Positions 1 to 6,318 are shown, counted from the stretch's first letter. The stretch: 9,810 nt of DNA from Archaeoglobus sp. (GCA_003978865.1 QNXS01000092.1:1-9810); one strand, 5' to 3'. The notes: generated from the sequence alone by a model not told the origin. Numbers and translations are program-made.

Positions 1-15
1 GTTAGTTAGCAGGCT

Positions 16-40
16 TGTAATGTTAACAATTAAATAGTAC
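16..40 (+). promoter_or_regulatory. Putative npdG promoter (TATA box, adjacent 8-bp palindrome)
   Basis: An A/T box TTAAATAG at 30-37 lies about 27 nt before the ATG at 61, the usual distance from an archaeal TATA centre to the transcription start, so the message would be leaderless or nearly so. No Shine-Dalgarno sequence precedes the start, which agrees. A perfect palindrome TGTTAACA (21-28) sits directly upstream, where a regulator or TFB could bind. The box is inferred from position and composition only. Confidence 0.45.
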
Positions 41-60
41 ATTATTCCAGATTTGCAGTG

Positions 61-717
61 ATGAAAATAGCAATTATTGGTGGTACTGGTAGTATAGGTG
101 TTGGTTTGAGTTTAAGGCTTGCTGCAGCCTCTTACAACGTTATTGTTGGTTCAAGAAATGAATCTAAAGCCAGAGAAAAAGCTGAAGAATACACTTCTAT
201 TCTGAGGAATTTTAATTGTGATGCTAACATTGAATACGCTGAAAACTTTAAAGCCTCCAAAATATGCGATGTAGCCATTCTTGCAGTACCTGCCAAACAT
301 GTTTTTTCTACAGCAGAATCACTTAGAGATGAGCTTAGAGGTAAAATAGTCATTTCACCAGCAGTGCCAATGAAAAGAGAGAAAGAATTCTTTGTTTATG
401 ATCCTCCTCCGGAAGGTTCTGCAGCGGAGAGAATTGCTTCTATACTGGATGACAGTAGGGTCATCTCCGCTTTTCATACGGTACCAGCAAAGAAATTTGC
501 AGATATGAACTCGAAGTTTAACTGGGATGTTCCAGTTTGTGGAGATCATGAAGATGCCAAAAATGTTGTACTCGAAATTGTAAATTCAATAGACGGGCTT
601 AGAGCTCTTGATGCAGGACCTTTAAGTTCCTCAAGACTTGTGGAGGGTATAACACCCTTGCTGATAAACTTGGCTATGCGGAACGATATGCACAATTTGA
701 GCATTAAATTTGTCTGA
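61..717 (+). CDS. npdG: F420H2:NADP+ oxidoreductase (F420-dependent NADP reductase)
   Basis: Transfers hydride between reduced coenzyme F420 and NADP+, supplying NADPH in the cytoplasm of F420-using archaea. The 218-residue product is close to the family length (about 210-220). It opens with a Rossmann nucleotide-binding loop GGTGSIG (residues 7-13). Thr9, Ser31, Arg32 and Lys36 match the residues I recall as binding the NADP 2'-phosphate in the Archaeoglobus enzyme. Other family blocks are SPAVP in the middle, FHTVPA, the WDVPVCGD stretch, and LDAGPLSSSRLVE near the C-terminus. A GTG at 58 is in frame, but ATG 61 gives the expected N-terminus MKIAIIGG and fits the TATA spacing. The gene stands alone and a T-run follows. 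Residues read from the sequence; function from family knowledge. Confidence 0.93.
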   Translation: MKIAIIGGTGSIGVGLSLRLAAASYNVIVGSRNESKAREKAEEYTSILRNFNCDANIEYAENFKASKICDVAILAVPAKHVFSTAESLRDELRGKIVISPAVPMKREKEFFVYDPPPEGSAAERIASILDDSRVISAFHTVPAKKFADMNSKFNWDVPVCGDHEDAKNVVLEIVNSIDGLRALDAGPLSSSRLVEGITPLLINLAMRNDMHNLSIKFV

Positions 718-745
718 ACTTTTAATTTATCAATTCCCGTGTACC

Positions 746-755
746 TATTTTTTTA
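746..755 (+). terminator. Oligo-T terminator after npdG
   Basis: Seven consecutive T (748-754) about 30 nt past the npdG stop, without a stable hairpin. Archaeal RNA polymerase commonly terminates at such U-tracts. It separates npdG from the histone promoter. Confidence 0.45.
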
Positions 756-811
756 CAACTACTCTTACGTTTTTGTTAAGAGCAAAAGAAGGGCGTATAA
801 CATTCATCAAA

Positions 812-827
812 CGAAAATTATATATAT
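812..827 (+). promoter_or_regulatory. Histone gene promoter (BRE + TATA)
   Basis: CGAAA followed by TTATATATAT (about 812-827) is a strong archaeal BRE/TATA pair. A start about 25 nt downstream falls near 848, just ahead of the ribosome-binding site at 850-859, so this transcript has a short leader. Confidence 0.6.
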
Positions 828-849
828 TTGAAAAACCAGAAAAACGCTC

Positions 850-859
850 GGGGAGGTGA
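850..859 (+). promoter_or_regulatory. Strong Shine-Dalgarno site of the histone gene
   Basis: GGGGAGGTGA ends 6 nt before ATG 866, a near-perfect match to the archaeal 16S anti-SD. It fixes the histone start and contrasts with the apparently leaderless neighbours, suggesting high translation of this small abundant protein. Confidence 0.75.
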
Positions 860-865
860 ATAAAT

Positions 866-1069
866 ATGGGAGAATTGCCCATTGCGCCAATAGACAGAAT
901 TATTAGGAATGCGGGAGCGGAGAGGGTTAGTGAGGATGCCAGAGAGACAATGGCAGAAATACTTGAAGAATGGGCAACGCAAGTTGCCAAGAGGGCAATT
1001 GAGGTTGCCAAGCATGCTGGTAGAAAGACTGTTAAGGCTGAGGACATAAAATTGGCACTCAAGACATAA
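866..1069 (+). CDS. Archaeal histone (HMf/HPy family)
   Basis: A 67-residue DNA-packaging protein that dimerises by the histone fold and wraps chromosomal DNA. The whole length is one histone fold: short helix 1 with loop (PIAPIDRIIRNAGAERVS), long central helix (about residues 22-48, EDARETMAEILEEWATQVAKRAIEVAKHAG) quoted here only in part as EILEEWATQVAKRA, then loop 2 and helix 3 with the hallmark RKTVKAEDIKLALK. Arg and Lys in the first and last loops are the typical DNA contacts. No N- or C-terminal tails are present, as usual for archaeal histones. The start is set by the strong SD at 850-859. Monocistronic, with its own TATA box and a following T-rich tract. Assignment is secure from motif and length. 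Confidence 0.96.
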   Translation: MGELPIAPIDRIIRNAGAERVSEDARETMAEILEEWATQVAKRAIEVAKHAGRKTVKAEDIKLALKT

Positions 1070-1076
1070 AATATAC

Positions 1077-1090
1077 TTTTTTAATTTTTA
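1077..1090 (+). terminator. T-rich terminator after histone gene
   Basis: Two T-tracts (1077-1082 and 1085-1089) begin 8 nt after the histone stop. A small inverted repeat CCAAAG-TT-CTTTGG (1095-1108) follows and could form a short stem, but it lies after the T-tracts, so the T-run itself is the likely stop signal. Confidence 0.45.
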
Positions 1091-1202
1091 ATTGCCAAAG
1101 TTCTTTGGTTTGTAGGTACATCATCATCTATTTTCAGAAATACTTTTGTTGGACTTTAAACGAAGAGAATAGCGAATATAACAATAAGTAAAGTAAAATC
1201 AG

Positions 1203-1253
1203 GGTGGATAAAGGTTTATAAAGTTTAATAACGGTTGATAAATTTTAATTAAG
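1203..1253 (+). repeat. Imperfect tandem repeats upstream of the secreted-protein gene
   Basis: Two adjacent units of about 20 nt start GGTTTATAAAG (1213) and GGTTGATAAAT (1233) and agree at about 16 of 20 positions. A partial third copy, GGTGGATAAA, lies at 1203-1212. Each carries a TATA-like core. They sit 60-110 nt before the ATG at 1312, so they may be operator repeats, alternative TATA boxes, or both. Confidence 0.4.
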
Positions 1254-1270
1254 ATGGAAATAAAAAGAAT

Positions 1271-1306
1271 GCATATATTATACTGCGAGAACTTACGTTT
1301 GGTGAT
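1271..1306 (+). promoter_or_regulatory. Putative proximal promoter and RBS of the secreted-protein gene
   Basis: The TATA-like stretch GCATATATTATAC (1270-1282) predicts a transcript start near 1302, and a weak SD-like GGTGAT (1301-1306) precedes ATG 1312 by 5 nt. If transcription starts this late the SD would sit at the very 5' end; transcription from the TATA-like repeats at 1203-1253 would give a longer leader containing it. Confidence 0.35.
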
Positions 1307-1311
1307 GTGGT

Positions 1312-2652
1312 ATGAGGAAAGTTGTGTGGCTGATGTTGGTGAGCCTTGTAGCATCCACAGGGCTTGTCGCAGCAATTCCACAGAATGCAATGATGCCAGG
1401 AGCGCAGCTTGGCAAAGTAATGGCAAAAAACTACAGCAAAAACATGTATGGCAGAATTGCTAACGAGAGCAATGGCAGTGGAACTATGCATAAAAAAACT
1501 ATGTATAAAAATATGGGAAATATGGTATACAACAAACTACAAACAAATAATAGTTTAAAGTATGGAAACAATGTATACAACAGGATGGTGAGACACAATC
1601 GTACACACGTAATGCTTGTGAAGGAGAAACTCAGAAAAATCGGAGTCAGAGGTATTGAGGAATCATATATAAAAGCAAAAGAGCACTATTTCAAATTAAA
1701 ATACAGATACATGAAATTGAAGAATAGAGGTCTAATGAACTTTACTTGTGAAAAAATGTTCTGCATGGCCGCTGGAAATCTTGTACTAAGATGGTTTGAC
1801 AGAATGGAAGTAGCTATACTGAATACAAGATTGAATGAAACTCTGAAAAATCAGCTTATATCAAAAATAGAACAGGAGAAAATGGCATTCGAGGAAAAAT
1901 TAAGACTTGTTAATAGTACCGAGAATCCGCAACAACTTAGAGAGGTTGCAAAGCAACTCAGAGAGCAGTGGAGACAGGCTAAGAATGTAGTTAGTGAAGT
2001 AGTAATGGAAGTTGTTATAACAAAGCTCGATAGGACTACAATTACTGCTGAAAAGCTCGAGGAAAAGCTGTCAACAATAGCTCCGGGTAGTGAGTTGCTT
2101 AAAGAATATCTTAACAAAGTTCAGCAGGCAAGGAGGTACATTGAAGACGCAAAGAAGCAAATCAAGACTGGAAATACATTAGCAGCGAGGGAAGATATAA
2201 AGATGGCAATCATGTCCTTGAGAGAAGCGTTCATAAATGCGAAACAGATAGTCAGAGAACTAAATATGCAGGGTAAGGAACTGGGCAGCATAGCAAACCC
2301 GAATGCATTCGGGTTTAAGAGTGGTAATCTAAATTTATTTGGCAACGGAACTTTCAGCTTTGAAGGAAAGGGAATTGTTGTAGTATCAGCAAAGAATGCC
2401 ACAATCACGTACGTAGGCAACCTTTCAAACGTTACAGGCTTTACTAACACTAATGGAACACTTAGAGGTACTGGAAAAGCGTTTGTTACAGGCAATGTTA
2501 GTGTTACAGTTACTGGAGAGGGAGTGCACATGTTCGTCAAGGGAGTAGGAACTGCTCATCTGAGCGGAACGGGGATTTACTGGTACAACAATAGAAATAG
2601 GATTCAAAAGAATACTCTGAACGGCAGTGTAGAAATTCATTTAGGAGGGTGA
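1312..2652 (+). CDS. Secreted coiled-coil/beta-rich surface protein of unknown function
   Basis: I do not recognise a named family. The 446-residue product starts with a Sec-type signal peptide (MRKVVWLM, hydrophobic to about residue 20, likely cut after VAA at 19-21). Residues 22-100 are rich in Asn, Met, Tyr and Lys, with loose repeats such as NMYGR, VYNKL and VYNRM. Residues 100-325 are highly charged and should form long helices or coiled coils, with one Cys pair (C146, C151). Residues 335-446 switch to Gly/Thr/Asn-rich alternating beta pattern (GNGTF, GTGKAFVTG, GTAHLSGTGIYWY), resembling beta domains seen in archaeal surface proteins. I count 15 N-glycosylation sequons, eight of them in the first half. 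There is no C-terminal membrane anchor or sorting motif. The next gene begins about 5 nt after its stop, so the two are probably cotranscribed. Role could be surface-layer associated, adhesive or filament-forming; this is inference. Confidence 0.75.
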   Translation: MRKVVWLMLVSLVASTGLVAAIPQNAMMPGAQLGKVMAKNYSKNMYGRIANESNGSGTMHKKTMYKNMGNMVYNKLQTNNSLKYGNNVYNRMVRHNRTHVMLVKEKLRKIGVRGIEESYIKAKEHYFKLKYRYMKLKNRGLMNFTCEKMFCMAAGNLVLRWFDRMEVAILNTRLNETLKNQLISKIEQEKMAFEEKLRLVNSTENPQQLREVAKQLREQWRQAKNVVSEVVMEVVITKLDRTTITAEKLEEKLSTIAPGSELLKEYLNKVQQARRYIEDAKKQIKTGNTLAAREDIKMAIMSLREAFINAKQIVRELNMQGKELGSIANPNAFGFKSGNLNLFGNGTFSFEGKGIVVVSAKNATITYVGNLSNVTGFTNTNGTLRGTGKAFVTGNVSVTVTGEGVHMFVKGVGTAHLSGTGIYWYNNRNRIQKNTLNGSVEIHLGG

Positions 2653-2653
2653 T
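2644..2653 (+). promoter_or_regulatory. Shine-Dalgarno site pointing to a non-ATG start
   Basis: GGAGGGTGAT overlaps the end of the upstream gene (stop 2650-2652). The GGAGG core is 8 nt from the ACG at 2657. No ATG, GTG or TTG lies in the downstream gene's frame before 2696, which is about 48 nt away and too far for this SD. Confidence 0.6.
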
Positions 2654-2656
2654 AAC

Positions 2657-2902
2657 ACGAGCACGAAATTTAAGATTTTAATTATACTAACGCTTGTGAT
2701 CGCTTCATCACTTAGCATGGGTTGCATGCAAAAAACCGGAGTACAGAACGTGACAGCTCCTAAAACCTCTCCAACTGCAAGCCCAACCACCACTGCAAAA
2801 AACATCACTCAACTTGAAAGAAACCTGAACGACACACTTGAAAATGTAAATCAGTTACTCAACCAACTAAGCGAGATAAACAACATAAATTTCACAGTTT
2901 AA
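2657..2902 (+). CDS. Small predicted lipoprotein, apparent ACG start
   Basis: No family recognised. Read from the ACG at 2657 the product has 81 residues: a basic n-region (STKFK), a hydrophobic stretch (ILIILTLVIASSL), a lipobox-like SMGC with Cys23, a Thr/Ser/Pro-rich linker (TSPTASPTTT) and a C-terminal Asn/Leu-rich helix likely to be a coiled coil (QLERNLNDTLENVNQLL). The mature form would be a lipid-anchored peptide of about 59 residues outside the membrane. The first conventional start, GTG 2696, would remove the basic residues and half of the hydrophobic core. The strong SD at 2644-2653 also supports 2657. Either ACG is used, or the base is an error or mutation of ATG. It immediately follows the secreted coiled-coil gene, so the two may act together, for instance the lipoprotein tethering its partner. 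Conventional minimal CDS is 2696-2902. Confidence 0.6.
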   Translation, partial: TSTKFKILIILTLVIASSLSMGCMQKTGVQNVTAPKTSPTASPTTTAKNITQLERNLNDTLENVNQLLNQLSEINNINFTV

Positions 2903-2920
2903 TTTTTTTAATTTTTTATT
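2903..2920 (+). terminator. T-rich terminator after the lipoprotein gene
   Basis: Runs of seven T (2903-2909) and six T (2912-2917) start right at the stop codon, a clear archaeal oligo-T terminator that closes the two-gene accessory unit. Confidence 0.55.
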
Positions 2921-3304
2921 TCTGAAAAATAAATAATAAATATCAAGAAGAATTGTAATCTGGAGAAAACTTCATTTATAAGTCCAAAAGCGAACTTGGT
3001 ATATTAGCAATTGAAATAACAACTATGGTTACTTCTTTTGTTCAGCTGATTATGGCTTTCAATGTATCAACTATCGCATAACAAACCTTTTCTTAGACTT
3101 TATCTTTGTCTCATCTATTAATCTTCTCTTCTTCTTTTGTTTTTCGGTTGTTTTAGAATTTTTTAGTCTATGGTAATAGCTAACAGATTCATGATTTGTT
3201 TCTTCAAAAGGTTGAAAACGTGCTTGTTTTCCTTAAAGAAATATTCTTGACAGTGTCGATTGTACTGCTATGCTTTTTAGATATGTTTTTGGATTATGGA
3301 ATTC
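2921..3304. other. Long non-coding gap (contents)
   Basis: This stretch between the lipoprotein and ppcA has no intact gene. It contains the minus-strand transposase fragment (3042-3232), a pyrimidine-rich plus strand around 3085-3165 that is simply the reverse of the Lys/Arg codons of that fragment, and an isolated TATA-like CATTTATAAG (2973-2982) with no convincing gene behind it. An 18-codon plus-strand reading frame at 3025-3081 lacks an SD and is antisense to the fossil, so I do not call it. I find no convincing C/D-box or tRNA-like fold by eye. Confidence 0.5.
3042..3232 (-). pseudogene. Decayed DDE transposase fragment (IS6/IS240-like)
   Basis: On the minus strand, 3232 to 3074 is open for 53 codons and reads HESVSYYHRL (about 3195-3166), then a basic stretch, then RRLIDETKIK (3127-3098). 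In a second frame from 3080 to 3042 it continues YAIVDTLKAIIS followed by TGA. This order matches the start of the catalytic domain in IS240-type transposases, where a SHEAVRxWxHRL block precedes (I/V)DETKxK, the first catalytic Asp, and then an AAIDxDTxE...VSW block. The copy is broken: TAA just upstream (3235-3233), a frame change near 3080, TAG at 3073-3071 in the old frame, TGA where the family has Trp, and apparently two residues missing before DETK. The Glu-containing 3' half is not recognisable and no terminal repeats are visible. Family call is from memory of the motif. Confidence 0.6.
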
Positions 3305-3319
3305 AAAGAACTTATAAAC
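3305..3319 (+). promoter_or_regulatory. ppcA promoter (BRE/TATA)
   Basis: AAAGAA followed by CTTATAAAC (3311-3319) forms a BRE/TATA pair. Transcription would start near 3340, leaving a leader of about 15 nt that carries an SD-like GGTGGT (3341-3346) before ATG 3354. This argues against the upstream in-frame GTG codons at 3339 and 3342. Confidence 0.55.
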
Positions 3320-3353
3320 AGATTGTCAACCAAATTTTGTGGTGGTTAACAGA

Positions 3354-4814
3354 ATGATGGATGATAGAAAAATTCCAAGAACGATGAGTACACAGCATCC
3401 TGACAACGTCAACATTCCTTTCTTTTGTGAATATCCGGTAATTAAAGGTGATGATGAAGTAAGAGAAGCTTACTATGCTTTTTCCCACTTGGGATGCAAT
3501 GAGCAGATGTGGGACTATGAAGGGAAGGACGTTGATGTTTACGTAGTCAAAAAGCTACTCTCGAGATATTCCCAGTTTTTTTATGATGTTAAACTCGGAA
3601 AGGATGTATTTCTGACTTTTAGAATACCAAACCCATCTGTGGAGAAAAGCGAAGCAAAAGTTATGCTTGAAGTTCTCGAAAGCATTCCAAGAAGCTGTGA
3701 CTCTGCAAAGATTTTCTATGATGATGATACGATTCCAGTTTTTGAAGTTATACTACCCATGACATCAAACTCGGCAGAATTGAACAGAGTTTACTACTAC
3801 TACACGAACTTTGTTGTTGGAAAAGCTAATAAGAAATTCTTTTGCGGGGATATAACAATAAAAGACTGGATTGGAGAATTCAAACCTGAAAGAATAAATG
3901 TTATACCTCTTTTTGAGGATAGATCATACGTACTGGAAAGCCACAGTATAACTGAGAAGTTTGTAGAGGATAAGCTCCTCTCATACCAGAGAGTTTTTCT
4001 TGCAAAGTCCGATTTGGCAATGAACTATGGTGGTTTCTCTTCAGATATTTACCTCAGAAAAGCACTGTTTAATCTTGCCTCACTTGAGGATAAAACCGGA
4101 GTAAGAATATATCCAATAGTTGGTTTTGGATCACCTCCGTTTAGAGGAAACCTGAGACCTGACAATGTTTTGGATATAACCAGAAAATGGAAGAGTGTTT
4201 TTACGTTTACAGTTCAATCCGCTTTTAAGTATGATTATCCGGAGAAAGTTGTTGTAAGAAGTATAGAAAAATTGAATTCCATCAATCCCAAACTTAAAGT
4301 TGAAGATCCGGGAGAAGAAATGCTAAATCTTGCTGACAAAATAGCAAAAGAATACAGAAGGAAAGTTTTGCTTGTTGCAGACATAGTTAACGCTTTATCA
4401 GCGCACGTTCCAAGAAGGAGGGCGAGAAGACTTCACGTGGGATTATTCGGATATTCGAGGGATATAAATGGTGTCCAGCTGCCGAGAGCGATACCTTTTT
4501 GCTGTTCTCTTTACTCTATAGGCTTGCCACCCGAACTTATAGGTCTTAGCAATCTGAGCGATGAGGAGCTCGGTGTTGTCGTTGAGAATTACTATGATGA
4601 ATTAAATTTCTCACTCAGGTTTTTTAGCAGAAAAGTATGCCATAAACTCGGATTAGAAAAAGTTTACAACTACGGAGCGTTAAAGGAGTTTGGATTAGAA
4701 ATCGGAGATTTTGAACTTGCGGAGGAAGTATACAATGCCTTCAGAAGGAACAGAGTATCCATTCTTACTGAAAAAATTCTTCAAGCTGCAAGACTGAGGA
4801 AGTTTCTTGGGTGA
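3354..4814 (+). CDS. ppcA: Phosphoenolpyruvate carboxylase, archaeal type
   Basis: Carboxylates phosphoenolpyruvate with bicarbonate to oxaloacetate and phosphate (EC 4.1.1.31), feeding the partial citric-acid cycle and aspartate-family synthesis. The 486-residue product is about half the size of bacterial/plant enzymes, as expected for the archaeal family (PEPCase_2). Diagnostic blocks are the N-terminal RTMSTQHPDN, the glycine-rich VGFGSPPFRGNLRPDN near the middle, QSAFKYDYP, and the C-terminal VPRRRARRLHVGLFGYSRD with RAIPFCCSLYSIGLPPELIG. Start chosen at ATG 3354 (or the adjacent ATG 3357): homologues begin only a few residues before RKIP, and TATA spacing plus GGTGGT support it. GTG 3339 would add five residues. 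The gene has its own promoter, and its stop lies one base from the stop of the convergent minus-strand gene. Confidence 0.95.
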   Translation: MMDDRKIPRTMSTQHPDNVNIPFFCEYPVIKGDDEVREAYYAFSHLGCNEQMWDYEGKDVDVYVVKKLLSRYSQFFYDVKLGKDVFLTFRIPNPSVEKSEAKVMLEVLESIPRSCDSAKIFYDDDTIPVFEVILPMTSNSAELNRVYYYYTNFVVGKANKKFFCGDITIKDWIGEFKPERINVIPLFEDRSYVLESHSITEKFVEDKLLSYQRVFLAKSDLAMNYGGFSSDIYLRKALFNLASLEDKTGVRIYPIVGFGSPPFRGNLRPDNVLDITRKWKSVFTFTVQSAFKYDYPEKVVVRSIEKLNSINPKLKVEDPGEEMLNLADKIAKEYRRKVLLVADIVNALSAHVPRRRARRLHVGLFGYSRDINGVQLPRAIPFCCSLYSIGLPPELIGLSNLSDEELGVVVENYYDELNFSLRFFSRKVCHKLGLEKVYNYGALKEFGLEIGDFELAEEVYNAFRRNRVSILTEKILQAARLRKFLG

Positions 4815-4815
4815 T

Positions 4816-6297
4816 TTACCTGAATTCAACACTAATTCCCGGTTCTATCTGTACAACAACATCGGCAATTCTGCCTATTACAACTCCTCCTCTAACAGCA
4901 TTGTAGGAGTTGAAGTAAACGACCCTAACGTCTTTCACGTCTTCTTCCATAGCTCCATGTGATATAGCCATTTCAGTCACCCTGTCTTTTGCAAGTTCGA
5001 TCAGGTAATCATCATCGTCTCTACCATCGTACTCCTCGACCACTCCATTAAAGACAGCCCTCTTTTTTGCAGTGTCAAACCTTGCATATAATGTCATACT
5101 TACTCTTGAAACAGCGACACCCACAGCATTAACTGCCTCACTGTGTTCAGGTACTATGCACTTTCTGCCACTTATCTCTTCAATGTACGGTGCTAAGAAC
5201 TCTGCAAGGTAACCGGTTAATACAATTTTTAGATTTTTGTAGTTGTTCAGTGCATTGACGACCATAGATGAATAGTCGCGTACAGCCTTCTCAGCTATGT
5301 CTCTTGACCGGCAAATGTCTCTGGATCGGGTAAAGTTACCTATCTCACATCCGCAACAATTTAACGAATCTGTTAGTGTGAAGTGATTTCCTCCAAAAGC
5401 TGCCGAAACACCTTTTCTTTCAGGCTTTATAAAGCTGTCAACAATTGAATCTCCACCAAAGGGAATTGAAAAGGAATCGACGCACCTTATAAGAGTTTTC
5501 ATGCCTGCAACACTTAGATTTTCGACTATTGCTGGTTTTCCGTTTCTTACAACAACAAAGTCTGTGGTAGTTCCACCTATGTCCACAACAACTGCGTTTT
5601 CAACGTTTGTTAGATATATTGCACCCATTGCAACTGCTGCTGGACTGGAATTGTATAGCAGGGATGGATTTTGAATAGCAATTTCTATTGGTATAATTCC
5701 TCCATCTCCTTTGTAAAAGAAAAAGTAATTTGAATATTTTCCAACTATCTTTTCAAGTTCTGAAACACTTTCCTTAATCTTTGCGTTGACTATTGTTGTA
5801 TTTATTCTGAGAGGATAGTTTACTGCAAGGCAGTGGTAACTTAGGCAGATTTTACTATCTTTGAATTTCCTGAGCGCTATTTTTCTGACTTTTTCTTCAA
5901 GTATCGGGTTTCTGATAGAGAACTTTCCAGCTATAGCAACATTGTCATTATTGGAATTTCTCAATGCATCAACTACCTCCGTTTCATCTATGTCCTCAAC
6001 AACATCTCCTCTGTGGTTAACAAAACCTTTTAAACAAAATCCCACTTGCCTGTAGTTTAATCCAGGTCCGGGAATTAATAGCACAAGAGTTGACACTTCA
6101 TGAAACCTGCTAAGAACTGTATTTAGAGGAAGGGATGTGCTGACAATTACTTTTTCTTCTCTTAAATCAACTTCAGATGACAGTGTTTTCAAAACAGCCT
6201 CTATTCCCGCCTCATTTGGTAACTTAAACGTCATAACTTCTTCTTCTACAATTGCAGCATCGGTGTTGGTACCACCAATATCAATGCCTACAGCCAT
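4816..6297 (-). CDS. Hydantoinase/oxoprolinase (HyuA)-like ASKHA-fold protein
   Basis: The 493-residue protein belongs to the hydantoinase A/5-oxoprolinase family, whose members couple ATP hydrolysis to opening of cyclic amides or, in carboxylases, to substrate activation. Its substrate here is unknown. The N-terminal domain starts GIDIGGTNTDAA (residues 4-15), the first phosphate loop. A second loop VVDIGGTTTDF lies at 237-247, followed by SIPFGGDS (277-284), LTGYLAEF (360-367) and a helix EHSEAVNAVGVA (384-395), matching the ASKHA nucleotide-binding order. It lacks the HyuB half and no hyuB lies nearby. It is shorter than the typical 650-700-residue HyuA. Oddities are a Cys cluster NCCGC (313-317) and a tandem SRDI-CR-SRDI (325-334). 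It is transcribed divergently from the methyltransferase gene and converges on ppcA. Some archaeal relatives may act in cofactor or C1 metabolism; not resolved. Confidence 0.8.
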   Translation of the reverse strand: MAVGIDIGGTNTDAAIVEEEVMTFKLPNEAGIEAVLKTLSSEVDLREEKVIVSTSLPLNTVLSRFHEVSTLVLLIPGPGLNYRQVGFCLKGFVNHRGDVVEDIDETEVVDALRNSNNDNVAIAGKFSIRNPILEEKVRKIALRKFKDSKICLSYHCLAVNYPLRINTTIVNAKIKESVSELEKIVGKYSNYFFFYKGDGGIIPIEIAIQNPSLLYNSSPAAVAMGAIYLTNVENAVVVDIGGTTTDFVVVRNGKPAIVENLSVAGMKTLIRCVDSFSIPFGGDSIVDSFIKPERKGVSAAFGGNHFTLTDSLNCCGCEIGNFTRSRDICRSRDIAEKAVRDYSSMVVNALNNYKNLKIVLTGYLAEFLAPYIEEISGRKCIVPEHSEAVNAVGVAVSRVSMTLYARFDTAKKRAVFNGVVEEYDGRDDDDYLIELAKDRVTEMAISHGAMEEDVKDVRVVYFNSYNAVRGGVVIGRIADVVVQIEPGISVEFR

Positions 6298-6318
6298 TAC
6301 TTGGATACATTCAATTAA

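Noticed and set aside
1118..1127. Minus-strand ATGATGA resembling a C box of a C/D guide RNA
   Set aside because: No D box (CTGA) at a suitable distance downstream on that strand and no terminal stem.
1254..1463. 69-codon plus-strand frame overlapping the 5' end of the secreted-protein gene, with several Cys
   Set aside because: It is out of frame with the clear signal-peptide gene, has no plausible SD, and its Cys codons come from the TG-rich other frame.
2121..2540. 139-codon minus-strand frame rich in Val, Pro and Thr
   Set aside because: Antisense to the repetitive Gly/Thr/Asn-rich codons of the secreted protein; no promoter or SD.
3025..3081. 18-codon plus-strand reading frame starting ATG GTT ACT, hydrophobic
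   Set aside because: No SD, very short, and it lies exactly antisense to the transposase fragment, so its hydrophobic codons are the mirror of that sequence.
3339..3353. GTG codons as the ppcA start
   Set aside because: The inferred transcript start falls at about 3340 and homologues start nearer RKIP; ATG 3354/3357 fits the SD-like GGTGGT.
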